Positions 53,242 to 63,079 of a stretch of DNA of 64,000 nucleotides are shown one piece after another; the first letter of the stretch is position 1, and each line of letters starts with the position of its first letter. The notes beneath the pieces are model-generated. The model was not told where the DNA came from. It saw only the letters and a program-made list of their open reading frames with translations, and did no database searches. The DNA lies in the NCBI GenBank assembly GCA_020051175.1, contig JAGVJJ010000060.1, positions 1 through 64,000 on the forward strand, read 5' to 3'. The position numbers were made by a program, and so were the translations under genes. The stretch comes from Bacteroidia bacterium (lineage in GTDB: Bacteria > Bacteroidota > Bacteroidia > 2-12-FULL-35-15).

Positions 53242-54759
53242 ATGAAAAGCCTTGTTAAAAGCTTTGTTTTAATCTGCTTTTCCTTTTTAGTGATAAAAGG
53301 AGGTAATGGCCTGTTTGCCCAGGTGCAGGTAGGTTATGCGCCTGATATGATGCAGGACGATCCCATTGTTGCTGCCCTTGATAGCCTGTACAAGCTTGAT
53401 TTGTTTGAACGTGGCTATGCAAAAGTAAACTACCCGATTAACCCGAAATACAATTTTGCCCCCGATTCAGTGCCTCGTTATGACGATATGGTGTATGAAT
53501 CGCGCCTTTCCAAGCTGGATGCTGCTTCTCCTTTCGACCTGGAGTACAATCAGTACGTACAGAATTATATTGATATGTACACCAATAAAAGGCGCGAGCA
53601 GGTGGCGCGTACAATGGCGCTTACACAGCTCTATTTCCCGATGTTTGAAGAGTTGCTGGATAAATACGGGTTGCCGCTGGAGTTAAAATACCTCGCCATT
53701 TGCGAATCGGCATTAAACCCTTTGGCAAGGAGTAAGTCCGGTGCTATGGGATTATGGCAGTTCATGTATCCAACTGGTAAAATGTTCGGCCTCAAAGTAA
53801 CCTCTTATGTGGATGAGCGTTGCGACCCGCATAAATCAACAGTAGCGGCCTGCGAGTATTTCAAATACCTTTACAGCATGTTTGGCGACTGGCAAATGGT
53901 GCTGGCTGCTTATAACTGCGGTCCGGGTAACGTTAACAAAGCCATTCGCAGAAGTGGTGGAAAGAAAACATACTGGCAGATACGTCCTTATCTGCCTACC
54001 GAAACGCAGGGTTATGTTCCTGCATTTATTGCCGTAAACTATGTGATGAACCATACTTCTGAACACAACATACGTATGGCTATTCCCAAAAAAACATTCC
54101 TGGATGTAGATACAATTGCTGTAAAGCAGCAGCTTTCATTCAGCCAGCTCACTTCTGCCCTGGATATCTCGATAGATGAGCTCATGTACCTGAACCCAAG
54201 CTATAAAAGGGCTGTGGTGCCTATTTTGCCTGGCGAGACAAGTTATATTACCCTGCCATCCAATAAAGTGGCTGCATTCATCAATAACGAAACTAAAATA
54301 TATGATTTGCAACCAAAAGAAACGCCATCTGATATTCTGATTGCCCAGGAAACGACCAAAACCCATGTTATAAAAAAAGGGGAACACCTGAGCACTATTG
54401 CCCGCAAATACGGCTGCACCGTGGCAGAAATAAAATCATGGAACGGAATTACGTCAAACAATGTAAAGCCTGGCAGGAAGCTTATAATACACACCCATGA
54501 CAAAAAGCCGAAGGCCGCTGCGCTTGCTGCAGAAGTAGCAAAACAGCCAAAGGCTGAAGTCCCTGCTGAAAAATCCTCAGAAAATAAACCTGCCGAAAAC
54601 ACCGGTGGAACAAAGTACTACACCATTAAAAAAGGGGATTCACTTTACCGCATTGCACAAAACAACAATACCACTGTTGATGAAATAAAACGCCTGAACA
54701 ACCTGGGTGCTAATTATAACCTCCTGCCTGGTAAAAAAATCAAGATTGCTGCACCATAG
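53242..54759 (+). CDS. MltD-like lytic transglycosylase with two LysM domains
   Basis: A 505-aa exported protein with a signal peptide (1-27). The SLT/lysozyme-like domain (about 125-260) has catalytic Glu in LAICESALNPLARSKSGAMGLWQFM. The conserved AAYNCGPGNVNKAI follows, and two LysM modules occur at about 370-413 (HVIKKGEHLSTIARKYG) and 460-503 (YYTIKKGDSLYRIAQNN), joined by a Pro/Ala/Lys linker. It cleaves peptidoglycan glycan strands during wall remodelling. The 190-nt gap before it holds no clear consensus promoter. Confidence 0.94.
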   Translation: MKSLVKSFVLICFSFLVIKGGNGLFAQVQVGYAPDMMQDDPIVAALDSLYKLDLFERGYAKVNYPINPKYNFAPDSVPRYDDMVYESRLSKLDAASPFDLEYNQYVQNYIDMYTNKRREQVARTMALTQLYFPMFEELLDKYGLPLELKYLAICESALNPLARSKSGAMGLWQFMYPTGKMFGLKVTSYVDERCDPHKSTVAACEYFKYLYSMFGDWQMVLAAYNCGPGNVNKAIRRSGGKKTYWQIRPYLPTETQGYVPAFIAVNYVMNHTSEHNIRMAIPKKTFLDVDTIAVKQQLSFSQLTSALDISIDELMYLNPSYKRAVVPILPGETSYITLPSNKVAAFINNETKIYDLQPKETPSDILIAQETTKTHVIKKGEHLSTIARKYGCTVAEIKSWNGITSNNVKPGRKLIIHTHDKKPKAAALAAEVAKQPKAEVPAEKSSENKPAENTGGTKYYTIKKGDSLYRIAQNNNTTVDEIKRLNNLGANYNLLPGKKIKIAAP

Positions 54760-54863
54760 TATTTACATAGGTTTGCGCATAGTCATTTCGAGCTTGTCCG
54801 GAAACGGGGGCAGGCTAAACTATTTCCAGGAATGGTAAAACTCCCCAAGACATTGCACCAGGT

Positions 54864-56081
54864 TTAAGCTTTTGATTTAAATTCCTTTTGTTTTAGCCAG
54901 TAAAATCCCGCAGCACCCAGCATCAGTATCCCGGCAAGCACGTAAAATAATACATTAAAGTTTGTTGCTTCTACCAGCTTGGTAGATAAAAATGGCCCCG
55001 TGGTTTGTGCCATGCTCCACGCAATGGTATACATAGCCGCATACTGTCCACGGTTTCTTTCGTTGGAACGTAATGCCCAGAAGGTATTCATAAATGGCAT
55101 TGCGAAAATTTCACCAGCAGAAATAAGGAATATCATCAGTAAGGAAACCCATGCACCGCTGCCCGGCAGTAATAAAGACAAAAAAGCCAGTCCGCATAAA
55201 ACCAGCCCGGATGCAATGTAAGTAAGGTTCCTGTTTTGCCGTTCCATCGAATGAATAAGTATCATTTCAAAGGCAACGATGATTCCACCATTAATAGCCA
55301 TCAGCAGGCCTATGTAACGTTCGCTCAACAGGAGGTTATCCCTGAAGAAGTTTGGAACTGTGGTAAACAACTGAAAAAAACAGAACGCAAATAAAAAAAC
55401 AAAGAACAGGAAGTACAGGTAATTTGTATCCTTATAGGCAGAGTGTAAAGGTGTTACAGCTTCTGAGGTATTTGTTTTATGTTGCTTTGTGGCGGGTGCT
55501 TTCAGGAAGATAAACAGTAAAATGCCAGCACCAATGTTTGTTAGCCCGTCAACCCAGAATAGTAATTCATAATTGTATGCTGCAATCAATCCACCGAATG
55601 AGCCGCCCACGGCCCATCCCAGGTTGATAGAGAGCCGGTTTAATGAATAGGATCGTGTGGTTGTGCCCGGATTACTATAGTACGCAATAGCAGAGGAATT
55701 GGCTGGCCGGAACGCTTCATTGACAAGGCTTAGCAGGAAAGTGAAAATGCATATCAGCCAGTATGTCTTGAGCTGACCAAGCACGATAAACAGTATTCCG
55801 CCACCAACAAGGCTCAGTAATTGTATGTTATAATGTCCGAACTTATCCGTGAATTTCCCACCAAAATAGGCACCTACAGCGGAGCCAACCCCGAACAAGG
55901 CAATAACCAATCCCGCATCGCTTAAGGTATAGTTCATGTTTTTGCTTGTAAGATAGAGCGTCATGAAGGGTACCACCATTGTGCCGCTTCTGTTTATCAG
56001 CATGATCAGCGAAAGTAGCCAGGTTTCTTTCGAAAGTCCGGAGAATGCTGTTTTGTATAAGGAAATGATACGGCTGGACAT
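54864..56081 (-). CDS. MFS transporter
   Basis: A 405-aa protein with 12 predicted transmembrane helices in two halves and the motif-A-like loop GKFTDKFGHYN after helix 2. It belongs to the major facilitator superfamily, in the multidrug/sugar-efflux style. The substrate cannot be inferred. It lies 8 nt downstream of the TPR-SpoIIE gene on the same strand, so they are probably co-transcribed. Confidence 0.9.
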   Translation of the reverse strand: MSSRIISLYKTAFSGLSKETWLLSLIMLINRSGTMVVPFMTLYLTSKNMNYTLSDAGLVIALFGVGSAVGAYFGGKFTDKFGHYNIQLLSLVGGGILFIVLGQLKTYWLICIFTFLLSLVNEAFRPANSSAIAYYSNPGTTTRSYSLNRLSINLGWAVGGSFGGLIAAYNYELLFWVDGLTNIGAGILLFIFLKAPATKQHKTNTSEAVTPLHSAYKDTNYLYFLFFVFLFAFCFFQLFTTVPNFFRDNLLLSERYIGLLMAINGGIIVAFEMILIHSMERQNRNLTYIASGLVLCGLAFLSLLLPGSGAWVSLLMIFLISAGEIFAMPFMNTFWALRSNERNRGQYAAMYTIAWSMAQTTGPFLSTKLVEATNFNVLFYVLAGILMLGAAGFYWLKQKEFKSKA

Positions 56082-56089
56082 TCTTTGTT

Positions 56090-58318
56090 TTAAGGTATTC
56101 TGAAGGCAATCACTAATACATCATCCACCTGCTCATTGTCCGCTTTCCACTCGGCAAAGGTTGTATCAATCTTTTCCTTTTGCTCGCTCATCGATAAAGT
56201 AGCAATAGAAAGGAGCAATTCCCTGAAGCGCTTAATCATGAATTTCTTGTTTTCTTTTCCTCCAAACTGATCGGCATAACCGTCAGTGAAGAGGTATATA
56301 ATATCGCCCTTTTGGGTGCTATAGTTTTGAAGTTCAAATAGCTGCTCCTTTTCAGTAAAGCCACCAATGGCGGCTTTTGTCGGATGTAGTACTTTTATTT
56401 CTTTGTCTCCCTGTTCATTTGTTGTCACAATCCACAAGGGCCTGTTTGCACCGGAAAATAGAAGTTCTCTTTTTACTAAATTAAAGGTGCAAAGTGCGGC
56501 ATCCATTCCATCCCTTATAAATCCTGTGCTTTCATGGGTTGAAAATGTTTCAATGAATGATTTGTTTGTAAAAGAGAGGATTTTGTTGGGCAAAATCAGC
56601 ATTTTCTCATGAACGGCCTGTTTCAATTTTTCAAAACCAAGCATACTCATCATTGAGCCCGGAACTCCATGTCCGGTGCAGTCTGCAGCCACAATAAGCA
56701 AATGTCTGTCGTGGTAATCTATCCAGTAAAAATCACCACTTACAACATCTTTGGGTTTGTATAAAATAAAATGATTGTCTTTGAATTGCTCCTCGAAGTT
56801 TTTAGGAACGGTTAACAGTGCGCTTTGAATATTCTTCGCATAGTTTATACTATCGGAAATGTTTTTACTTTTTTCGTTAATTTGGCCGTTTGCTATGGAA
56901 AGCGCGTGATTGGCCTCTTTTGCTTTCCTATAGCCACGAAAGACAAAAAACACCAGAATAATGAACAGCAATGAACCAATAATCAGATAAAGAATAACTG
57001 CTTGTTGCTGATCAATTTTCGAATCACTAAGCCGCTTTTCTCGGTTTAGTGATTCTATTTCATTCTCTTTAAGTTTTAGATCGAAGGCTGATTGCATTTG
57101 AGCCATCATTTGTACACCATTAGACGCTTGCAAGCTGTCATCTACAACAATACTCTGACCTAGATAGTCATATGCTTTCGAATTGTCTCCTAACAAATGG
57201 TAGCAATAGGCCGCTGTTCGAAATGAATTACTTATAATTCCTGGGTTGTTAATGCTATCAATATATTTTAATCCCTCACTAAGATAGAAGTTCCCATTAA
57301 CTTTATCGTTGCTGAGCAAATATACCTTTGATAAATCTAGGGCTGTTCTGGATGATTCTACAATTAATCCAAGTTCGGAATATATCTCAAATGCTTTTTG
57401 AAGATATTTTTTAGACTCATATAGTTGCTCGGTTATAGCGTACACTCTGGAAATGGCGGAGTAGCCTTCCGCTAAATTTAGCTGATTCTTAAGTCGCTCA
57501 TTGATTTTGATGGATTGTTTTATGTAAAAAATCGCTGAATCATTCTTTCCCAAGAATTTATATGTGTCTCCCAGGTTTAGAGCAGCTGTATGTAAACCTC
57601 TTACATCGTCATGTTCTACATAAAAAAGATAACATTTAAGATAGTAATAAATAGCCTTTTTAAAGTTTTTTTCAGAAGCGTAAATATTTCCTATTCCACC
57701 TAGCGTATTAATATATTCTTTAGAATTGGGTTTGTTTGATAGGATTTCAAGAACTCGGAAATAGTTGTTTATCGCTAAATCATATTGGAAATTTTTTGTA
57801 TAAGAATTTCCAAGATTAGAATAAGATTGAACTACCAAAGTTGTATCATTCATCTTTTGCCTGATTTTTAACGCTTTTTTATGATATTCGATTGAAAGAG
57901 GAAAGTTAGAAAGTGCTTTGTACGCATTACCCAGTTGGCTATATGCCAGGGAAATTGCAGAAGAGTCAGAAATAGCAATGCCAATCTTCAATGAACTTTC
58001 ATAATGCGCTATTGCGCTATCATAATTTGATTGATAGAAATACGCAAGCCCCATATTATTGTGGGACCTCGCTTCCTTCTTTTTATCAGAAATTTTTTTC
58101 GAGAGTTTTAATGCCGAGCTTGCATATTTCAGAGCTTTCTGAGGGTCTGAAGCCCGCAAGTCAAACGATAGGCTCAGCAGTAATTTTATTTTACTCGTAT
58201 CCTGCGTAGCCTTTTCAAGCGCTTGTATAAGAGAATCTTTTTTTGAACCCTGGGCATTAACAGCAGATATCCAGAGCGCTAAAAAACAAGTGCATAATAG
58301 CTTGATGAAGTTATGCAT
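56090..58318 (-). CDS. TPR-repeat protein with SpoIIE/PP2C-type phosphatase domain
   Basis: A 742-aa protein with signal peptide (1-22, AVNAQ) and about seven tetratricopeptide repeats (40-390, e.g. AIAHYESSLKIGIAISD). A coiled coil, one transmembrane helix (about 440-460, AVILYLIIGSLLFIILVFFVF), another coiled coil and a cytoplasmic SpoIIE phosphatase domain (about 505-740) follow. Metal-binding Asp residues lie in VVSGDFYWID, AADCTGHGVPG, DGMDAALCTF and FTDGYADQFGG. It may dephosphorylate an anti-sigma antagonist in a partner-switching path. The RsbW-like ATPase at 10986 is one possible opponent. Confidence 0.92.
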   Translation of the reverse strand: MHNFIKLLCTCFLALWISAVNAQGSKKDSLIQALEKATQDTSKIKLLLSLSFDLRASDPQKALKYASSALKLSKKISDKKKEARSHNNMGLAYFYQSNYDSAIAHYESSLKIGIAISDSSAISLAYSQLGNAYKALSNFPLSIEYHKKALKIRQKMNDTTLVVQSYSNLGNSYTKNFQYDLAINNYFRVLEILSNKPNSKEYINTLGGIGNIYASEKNFKKAIYYYLKCYLFYVEHDDVRGLHTAALNLGDTYKFLGKNDSAIFYIKQSIKINERLKNQLNLAEGYSAISRVYAITEQLYESKKYLQKAFEIYSELGLIVESSRTALDLSKVYLLSNDKVNGNFYLSEGLKYIDSINNPGIISNSFRTAAYCYHLLGDNSKAYDYLGQSIVVDDSLQASNGVQMMAQMQSAFDLKLKENEIESLNREKRLSDSKIDQQQAVILYLIIGSLLFIILVFFVFRGYRKAKEANHALSIANGQINEKSKNISDSINYAKNIQSALLTVPKNFEEQFKDNHFILYKPKDVVSGDFYWIDYHDRHLLIVAADCTGHGVPGSMMSMLGFEKLKQAVHEKMLILPNKILSFTNKSFIETFSTHESTGFIRDGMDAALCTFNLVKRELLFSGANRPLWIVTTNEQGDKEIKVLHPTKAAIGGFTEKEQLFELQNYSTQKGDIIYLFTDGYADQFGGKENKKFMIKRFRELLLSIATLSMSEQKEKIDTTFAEWKADNEQVDDVLVIAFRIP

Positions 58319-59267
58319 CTGATTTAGGTAAAGGGAATTTTTTTATGATCTTTTCAGCCAGTACCCGTGCGATTTTCTCATTGCTCTCAATGGTCCAGCC
58401 GGCAATATGCGGAGACAATACAACTTTATCACTGTTGATTAAATAGCGGAACGGTTCGGGAAATTCTTTGGTGTCAAGGTTTTCAAAAGAAACTGCTTCA
58501 TATTCCAGCACATCAAGACAAGCGCCCAAAACCTTGCCTGAAACTATGTTCTTTACCAAATCTGCTGTATTCAGGCTCTTTCCGCGTGCTGTATTGATGA
58601 TATAAATATTCTTTTTGAATTTATTGATAAAAGAATCATTGATGAGATAGCGTGTTTCTTCTGTTAAAGGGGTATGCAGGCTAACGATGTCGGCCTCTTC
58701 AAACACTTGCTCCATAGTTGTTTCATTAACGAAGCTGTTTCCAAAGTTGCTTTTGTATTTATCATAAACAAGTACTTTTACCTCAAAGCCGGAAAGCCTC
58801 CTGGCAAGAGCGCTACCCATGTTTCCGTAACCAATAATACCTACCGTTTTTCCCATTAGCTCAACGCCCCTGTTGCCTTCACGTATCCATTTGCCTTCAC
58901 GCACCTCCTTATTGGCACGGCACAGGTTATTGAACAGTGCCAGCAGCATTCCTATGGCATGTTCTGCAACAGCATCTTTATTGCCCTGGGGAGCATGGAT
59001 GCATTGAATACCTTTGCTTTCAGCATAAGTCACATCAATATTTTCCATGCCGGCACCGGCACGTGCAATAAATTTAAGCCGTTGGGCTTTATCAATAAGT
59101 TCTTTCGTAATTTTTATCCGGCTGCGGATTACTATTCCATGGTATTCATGGATATGCTCCATGATTTGTTCCTGTGTCCAATGATAATTCAGGTCACACA
59201 CGAACCCCGCTTTTAGAAGGCTTTCATGAAGCTGGGAATGATTGGAATCAATAAAGAGAATTTTCAT
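58311..59267 (-). CDS. D-3-phosphoglycerate dehydrogenase-like 2-hydroxyacid dehydrogenase
   Basis: A 318-aa D-isomer-specific 2-hydroxyacid dehydrogenase. The substrate domain contains FIARAGAGMENID, the NAD-binding motif is VGIIGYGNMGSALA, and catalytic Arg is in INTARGKSLN. The Glu region is DVLEYE and catalytic His is in LSPHIAGWT. Without the ACT domain of long SerA proteins, it could act on 3-phosphoglycerate or another 2-hydroxyacid. It overlaps the following phosphatase gene by 8 nt. Confidence 0.88.
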   Translation of the reverse strand: MKILFIDSNHSQLHESLLKAGFVCDLNYHWTQEQIMEHIHEYHGIVIRSRIKITKELIDKAQRLKFIARAGAGMENIDVTYAESKGIQCIHAPQGNKDAVAEHAIGMLLALFNNLCRANKEVREGKWIREGNRGVELMGKTVGIIGYGNMGSALARRLSGFEVKVLVYDKYKSNFGNSFVNETTMEQVFEEADIVSLHTPLTEETRYLINDSFINKFKKNIYIINTARGKSLNTADLVKNIVSGKVLGACLDVLEYEAVSFENLDTKEFPEPFRYLINSDKVVLSPHIAGWTIESNEKIARVLAEKIIKKFPLPKSDA

Positions 59268-59330
59268 TTGAATACAGGTGCGTTGGGCCCACTCTGTAAG
59301 GAAGAGATCCCCTTCAAAAAGGGCTGTAGT

Positions 59331-59606
59331 TTATCTTTTTCTTCTTTTCCTTTTACCCTGTTTGGCCGTACCAAATCCATCACCGTCAACAACATATTCT
59401 CTTTTGCGGTTCATTTTGTAAGAAGTACCATTGTGCTGAATATTCGGGTCTTTTTTGGGCTGTTCAAAATGCGTCATTTGCTTGCGGGGCTTTTTGCCCC
59501 CGCCAAAACGTGAAAAGAAACCACCGGATTTTTCTTTGCCCTTCTGCGCAAACGACACAGTAGAAAACCCTAAAACTACGAAGAGGAGTAATACTATTTT
59601 TTTCAT
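59331..59606 (-). CDS. Small secreted, strongly basic protein
   Basis: This 91-aa protein has a clear signal peptide (1-20, MKKIVLLLFVVLGFSTVSFA). The mature part is rich in Lys, Arg and Gly and ends in KQGKRKRRKR. No family is recognised. It may bind anionic surface polymers or nucleic acid. It is upstream of and co-directional with the dehydrogenase gene. Confidence 0.7.
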   Translation of the reverse strand: MKKIVLLLFVVLGFSTVSFAQKGKEKSGGFFSRFGGGKKPRKQMTHFEQPKKDPNIQHNGTSYKMNRKREYVVDGDGFGTAKQGKRKRRKR

Positions 59607-59671
59607 GAATACAAGTTTAATAAAAAATAAAAGGAATTAATAAAAAACAGGTCTCATTTTTGAATAATTGG

Positions 59672-59719
59672 CCAAATTGTTGAAAAAAAGCCGGTTTTTA
59701 AGAGTAAAAACCGGCTTTT
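59672..59719 (-). terminator. Terminator of trhO
   Basis: A perfect 15-bp stem (AAAAGCCGGTTTTTA, 59686-59700, with TAAAAACCGGCTTTT, 59705-59719) and a 4-nt loop are followed on the minus strand by TTT after the stem. It lies 22 nt beyond the trhO stop codon. Confidence 0.88.
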
Positions 59720-59741
59720 CAACGAAATTTTTTGGTGTTGT

Positions 59742-60797
59742 TTACTTTTTTTGCTGGGATTCTTCCAGGATTGTTTTCAGGTTGGGTCTCAACCGGCTTT
59801 TATAAACAGAAAGGCAATCCTCCTTTTTGCGTCCCCTGCGAAGGGCTTTTTGCTCCTCAACCGGCAATGAAGCTATGTGAACACATTCCGGTGTGCAGCA
59901 GCCTTTCATTTTTTCGGCACAGCTTGGACATTGAATAAACAGAAGATGACAGTCATCGTTGGCACAGTTTACATGCGTGTCGCAGGGCTCACCACACTGG
60001 TGGCACTCGGCTATAATATCTTCCGTAATACGCTCGCCAACACGCTCATCAAAAACGAAATTTTTACCGATGAATTTCGAAGGCAGGTTTTCGGCTTTTA
60101 TCTGGCGTACATAATCAATAATGCCTCCATGCAGCTGGTTTACATCTGTGAAGCCATGGTGCTTCAGGTAAGCACTTGCTTTTTCGCAGCGGATGCCACC
60201 GGTACAGTACATCAGTATTTTTTTATCTTTTTTATCCTTTAGCTCATCAATTACTATGGGAAGCTCCTCACGGAACGTATCTGCATCCGGACAAAGCGCA
60301 CCGGTAAAATGCCCAACTTCGCTTTCATAATGATTGCGCATATCCACCACAATTGTGTCCGGGTTCTCCATAGCCTCGTTAAACTCTTTGGCACTGAGGT
60401 GTTTACCAACGTTGGTTACGTCAAAACTGCCTTCATCCAGTCCATCGGCAACTATTTTCGGGCGCACTTTTACAGTAAGTTTGTAAAAGGACTTTCCATT
60501 GTCCTCCACTGCAATTTTAAAAGGCACATCTTTAAACCGGACATCTGCATACAATAGCTCTTTAAAACGTTCCCAGTTTTCTTCAGGCACGCTCATCTGG
60601 GCATTAATACCTTCCCGGGCAATGTATATCCTGCCAAGAACCCTTAATTCTTCCCATTGCTTAAATAATTGATCACGAAGCTCTTGAGGCTCTTCAATAA
60701 TAACGTAGCGGTAAAACGAAACAGTAATTCGCTGGATGGATTCTTCCTGAATTCGTTTTTTCAGCTCTTTTTTGTTAACTCTGTTTTGCAATAACAT
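59742..60797 (-). CDS. trhO: tRNA uridine(34) hydroxylase, rhodanese-related (TrhO/YceA)
   Basis: A 351-aa protein of the YceA/TrhO family, which introduces 5-hydroxyuridine at tRNA position 34. It has the N-terminal acylphosphatase-like domain ([13 protein letters not shown]... [13 protein letters not shown]). The rhodanese domain has catalytic Cys in [16 protein letters not shown]. The Cys-rich C terminus (CHQCGEPC...CANDDC...CPSC...CCTPEC) probably binds zinc. I set the start at ATG 60797 ([14 protein letters not shown]), 27 nt after a -7 element, rather than the longer frame upstream. Confidence 0.93.
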   Translation of the reverse strand: MLLQNRVNKKELKKRIQEESIQRITVSFYRYVIIEEPQELRDQLFKQWEELRVLGRIYIAREGINAQMSVPEENWERFKELLYADVRFKDVPFKIAVEDNGKSFYKLTVKVRPKIVADGLDEGSFDVTNVGKHLSAKEFNEAMENPDTIVVDMRNHYESEVGHFTGALCPDADTFREELPIVIDELKDKKDKKILMYCTGGIRCEKASAYLKHHGFTDVNQLHGGIIDYVRQIKAENLPSKFIGKNFVFDERVGERITEDIIAECHQCGEPCDTHVNCANDDCHLLFIQCPSCAEKMKGCCTPECVHIASLPVEEQKALRRGRKKEDCLSVYKSRLRPNLKTILEESQQKK

Positions 60798-60823
60798 AGG
60801 TTCTGAGAGGTTTAAAAACAGTG

Positions 60824-60831
60824 CAAAGGTA
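60824..60831 (-). promoter_or_regulatory. -7 element of trhO
   Basis: TACCTTTG on the minus strand matches TAnnTTTG. It lies inside the longer alternative frame and so supports the downstream start at 60797. Confidence 0.5.
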
Positions 60832-61011
60832 CGGTTTTTCCCGTGATAATAAAACATGATATTTATCAGCTTTTACCAGGGAGCATCATTTATCTTTACT
60901 GCCAAAAACAACCAGCTTTACCAGCCACCGAAAAATCTGTAAATCTGTGGCAAAAAAAAGCTACTTTTAGCCCTCGCAAAAGGACAAATATTCCTGTTGT
61001 TAATATTAGAT

Positions 61012-61962
61012 ATGCCAACAACTGATAAAATACTGGTAATTGGTTCTTCCGGGCAGCTTGGAACCGAGCTGGTTCAAAACCTGCGTAGCGTTTATGGCCT
61101 TGAAAACGTAATTGCTTCCGATATTAAAATGACCGATCAGGCTAAAGAGGGCCTTTTTGAGGTAGTGGATGTGCTCAATGCTGCGGGTTTGCTGGAGGTA
61201 ATTAAAAAACACGGTGTCACCCAGGTATACCTGCTGGCAGCACTGCTGTCGGCTACAGCTGAAAAGAACCCCAAATTTGCATGGGACCTCAACATGAATG
61301 GGCTCCTGAACGTGCTCGACCTGGCTAAAGAAAAAATTATTCAGAAAATATACTGGCCCAGTTCCATCGCTGTTTTTGGTCCCAATACCCCTAAACAAAA
61401 TACCCCCCAGTTTACTATAATGGAACCAAGTACCGTTTATGGTATCAGCAAACAGGCGGGAGAGCGCTGGTGTGAATATTATTTCAATAAATACGCAGTA
61501 GATGTGCGAAGTTTGCGTTATCCCGGGTTAATTGGCTGGAAATCAGCTCCTGGGGGAGGGACAACCGACTATGCGGTGCATATCTTTCATGAGGCCTTAA
61601 AATCAGGTAGTTACGAGTGTTTTTTGTCAGAAAACAGCACTTTGCCCATGATGTATATGCCGGATGCCATAAAAGCTACTATAGGTATCATGCAGGCGGA
61701 TGCCGATAAGATAAAAATCCGCTCCAGTTATAACCTTGCCGGGTTCAGTTTTTCACCAAAGGAAATAGCCCATGAAATCAGGAATCATATCCCGGATTTT
61801 ACAATTACATATAAACCCGACAGCCGCCAGCAGATTGCCGACAGCTGGCCTCAAAGTATTGATGCCAGCAGGGCGGGCCAGGATTGGGGATGGAAACCGG
61901 AATTTGACCTTGCAGGCATGACTGCCGATATGATTCGCAACCTAAAAGGAAAAAAATCGTAA
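61012..61962 (+). CDS. tdh: L-threonine 3-dehydrogenase, short-chain (epimerase) type
   Basis: A 316-aa NAD-dependent epimerase/dehydratase-fold enzyme close to short-chain threonine dehydrogenases. It has the NAD motif VIGSSGQLGTEL, YGISKQAGERWCEYY with catalytic Tyr-x3-Lys, and the family stretch GLIGWKSAPGGGTTDYAV. It oxidises threonine to 2-amino-3-ketobutyrate. The start ATG 61012 (MPTTDKILVIG) is preferred over an upstream in-frame codon. Confidence 0.9.
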   Translation: MPTTDKILVIGSSGQLGTELVQNLRSVYGLENVIASDIKMTDQAKEGLFEVVDVLNAAGLLEVIKKHGVTQVYLLAALLSATAEKNPKFAWDLNMNGLLNVLDLAKEKIIQKIYWPSSIAVFGPNTPKQNTPQFTIMEPSTVYGISKQAGERWCEYYFNKYAVDVRSLRYPGLIGWKSAPGGGTTDYAVHIFHEALKSGSYECFLSENSTLPMMYMPDAIKATIGIMQADADKIKIRSSYNLAGFSFSPKEIAHEIRNHIPDFTITYKPDSRQQIADSWPQSIDASRAGQDWGWKPEFDLAGMTADMIRNLKGKKS

Positions 61963-62071
61963 ATAAGGAAGCTTCTGTATTGAATATCAGTTAAAAATTA
62001 TACATTTGCAGCTTACGGTAAGTTGTATCGTTTTAAAAAGACTTTAATATCGAAATAAAATATATACTCGG

Positions 62072-62977
62072 ATGAAAAAGTTTGTTTTATTGGCTTTGAT
62101 TGCTGTGTCTCAGTTTGCAGTTGCCCAAACATTTGAACTGCTTGGTAAGGACACGATCAATCGTACAGATGTCAACGGAAAAAGGCAGGGGAAATGGATT
62201 GTAACGAATAAGATTGCCAACAAACCTTGTTATACGCCTGAACAAAAGGTAGAGGAAGGTGCTTATGTTGATGGTAAAAAAACTGGTATCTGGACAGAAT
62301 ATTACTGCAACAACAACATGAAAAGCAAAATAACCTACGAAAATAATCGTCCGAGTGGCTATTGCATCATGTATCATGAAAATGGAAAAATTAAAGAAGA
62401 GGGGACCTGGAAAAACAACCGCTGGAATGGTGATTACAAGCTGTATTATGAGAACGGACAAGTACAGCAGGCATTTAAATTCAATACTACTGGTAAACGC
62501 GAAGGAGAGCAAACTTATTACTGGGAGAATGGCCAGGTAATGATTCAGGGTAACTGGGCAGAAGGCAAGGAAGCTGGTATCGTTCGTGAATATTACGAGA
62601 ACGGGGATTTGAAATCGGAGAAAAATTTTGAAGGTGGCTTCCTGGATGTTGCAAGCGTAAAAAACTTCGAGCCTAAGAAACCGGTGAAAGAGGTTGTAAA
62701 AACTACTACCGTTAAAGACCCGGATCCAACGCCTCCTGTTGTAGTGGATACCAAAAAGGAAACAGTGAATATGGGTAAACCATTTACTGGCGAAGGTGAT
62801 CACACGTTGTACAATACCAACAAACAAATTTCTAAGAAAGGTTATTTTCATCAGAACCGTTTGGTGGATGGTACAGTTTACATTTACAACTCAAACGGTA
62901 TACTTACGCGTAAAGCCCTGTATAAAGGAGGAAAATACGTTGGCGATGGTGTTATCGAAGACGCTGACCTGAAGTAA
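62072..62977 (+). CDS. MORN-repeat (YwqK-like) exported protein
   Basis: A 301-aa protein with signal peptide (1-19, AVAQT). At least six MORN-type repeats of about 23 residues follow (GKRQGKWIVTN, GKKTGIWTEYY, GKIKEEGTWKNNRWNGDYKLYY, GQVMIQGNWAEGKEAGIVREYY). A Pro/Thr/Val linker (205-235) precedes two further repeats at the end. Family members are annotated as YwqK antitoxin-like, but the repeats are structural and no toxin partner is visible. It is probably a periplasmic or surface binding protein. Confidence 0.8.
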   Translation: MKKFVLLALIAVSQFAVAQTFELLGKDTINRTDVNGKRQGKWIVTNKIANKPCYTPEQKVEEGAYVDGKKTGIWTEYYCNNNMKSKITYENNRPSGYCIMYHENGKIKEEGTWKNNRWNGDYKLYYENGQVQQAFKFNTTGKREGEQTYYWENGQVMIQGNWAEGKEAGIVREYYENGDLKSEKNFEGGFLDVASVKNFEPKKPVKEVVKTTTVKDPDPTPPVVVDTKKETVNMGKPFTGEGDHTLYNTNKQISKKGYFHQNRLVDGTVYIYNSNGILTRKALYKGGKYVGDGVIEDADLK

Positions 62978-62998
62978 AATTTTAAATCTTTAATCCTG

Positions 62999-63059
62999 AA
63001 ATTCTAAATTCTTCCCTGAATTCTAATCAACTGGAATTTGGTGTTTGAGTTTAGAATTT
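62999..63059. repeat. Inverted repeat AAATTCTAAA/TTTAGAATTT
   Basis: AAATTCTAAA (62999-63008) and TTTAGAATTT (63050-63059) are perfectly complementary across 41 nt and are followed by TTTAT on the plus strand. The stretch could be a weak terminator or another microrepeat cluster (AATTCT recurs). Confidence 0.4.
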
Positions 63060-63079
63060 TTTATATCAACTCATTAATT

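Noticed and set aside
54765-54860. Small gene in the convergent MltD/MFS gap
   Set aside because: No frame with a start and plausible codon use. It contains only a GTCATTTCGAGC fragment typical of intergenic repeats.
62072-62977. YwqK-like protein as a toxin-antitoxin antitoxin
   Set aside because: The MORN repeats are structural, the protein is exported, and no toxin gene lies beside it.
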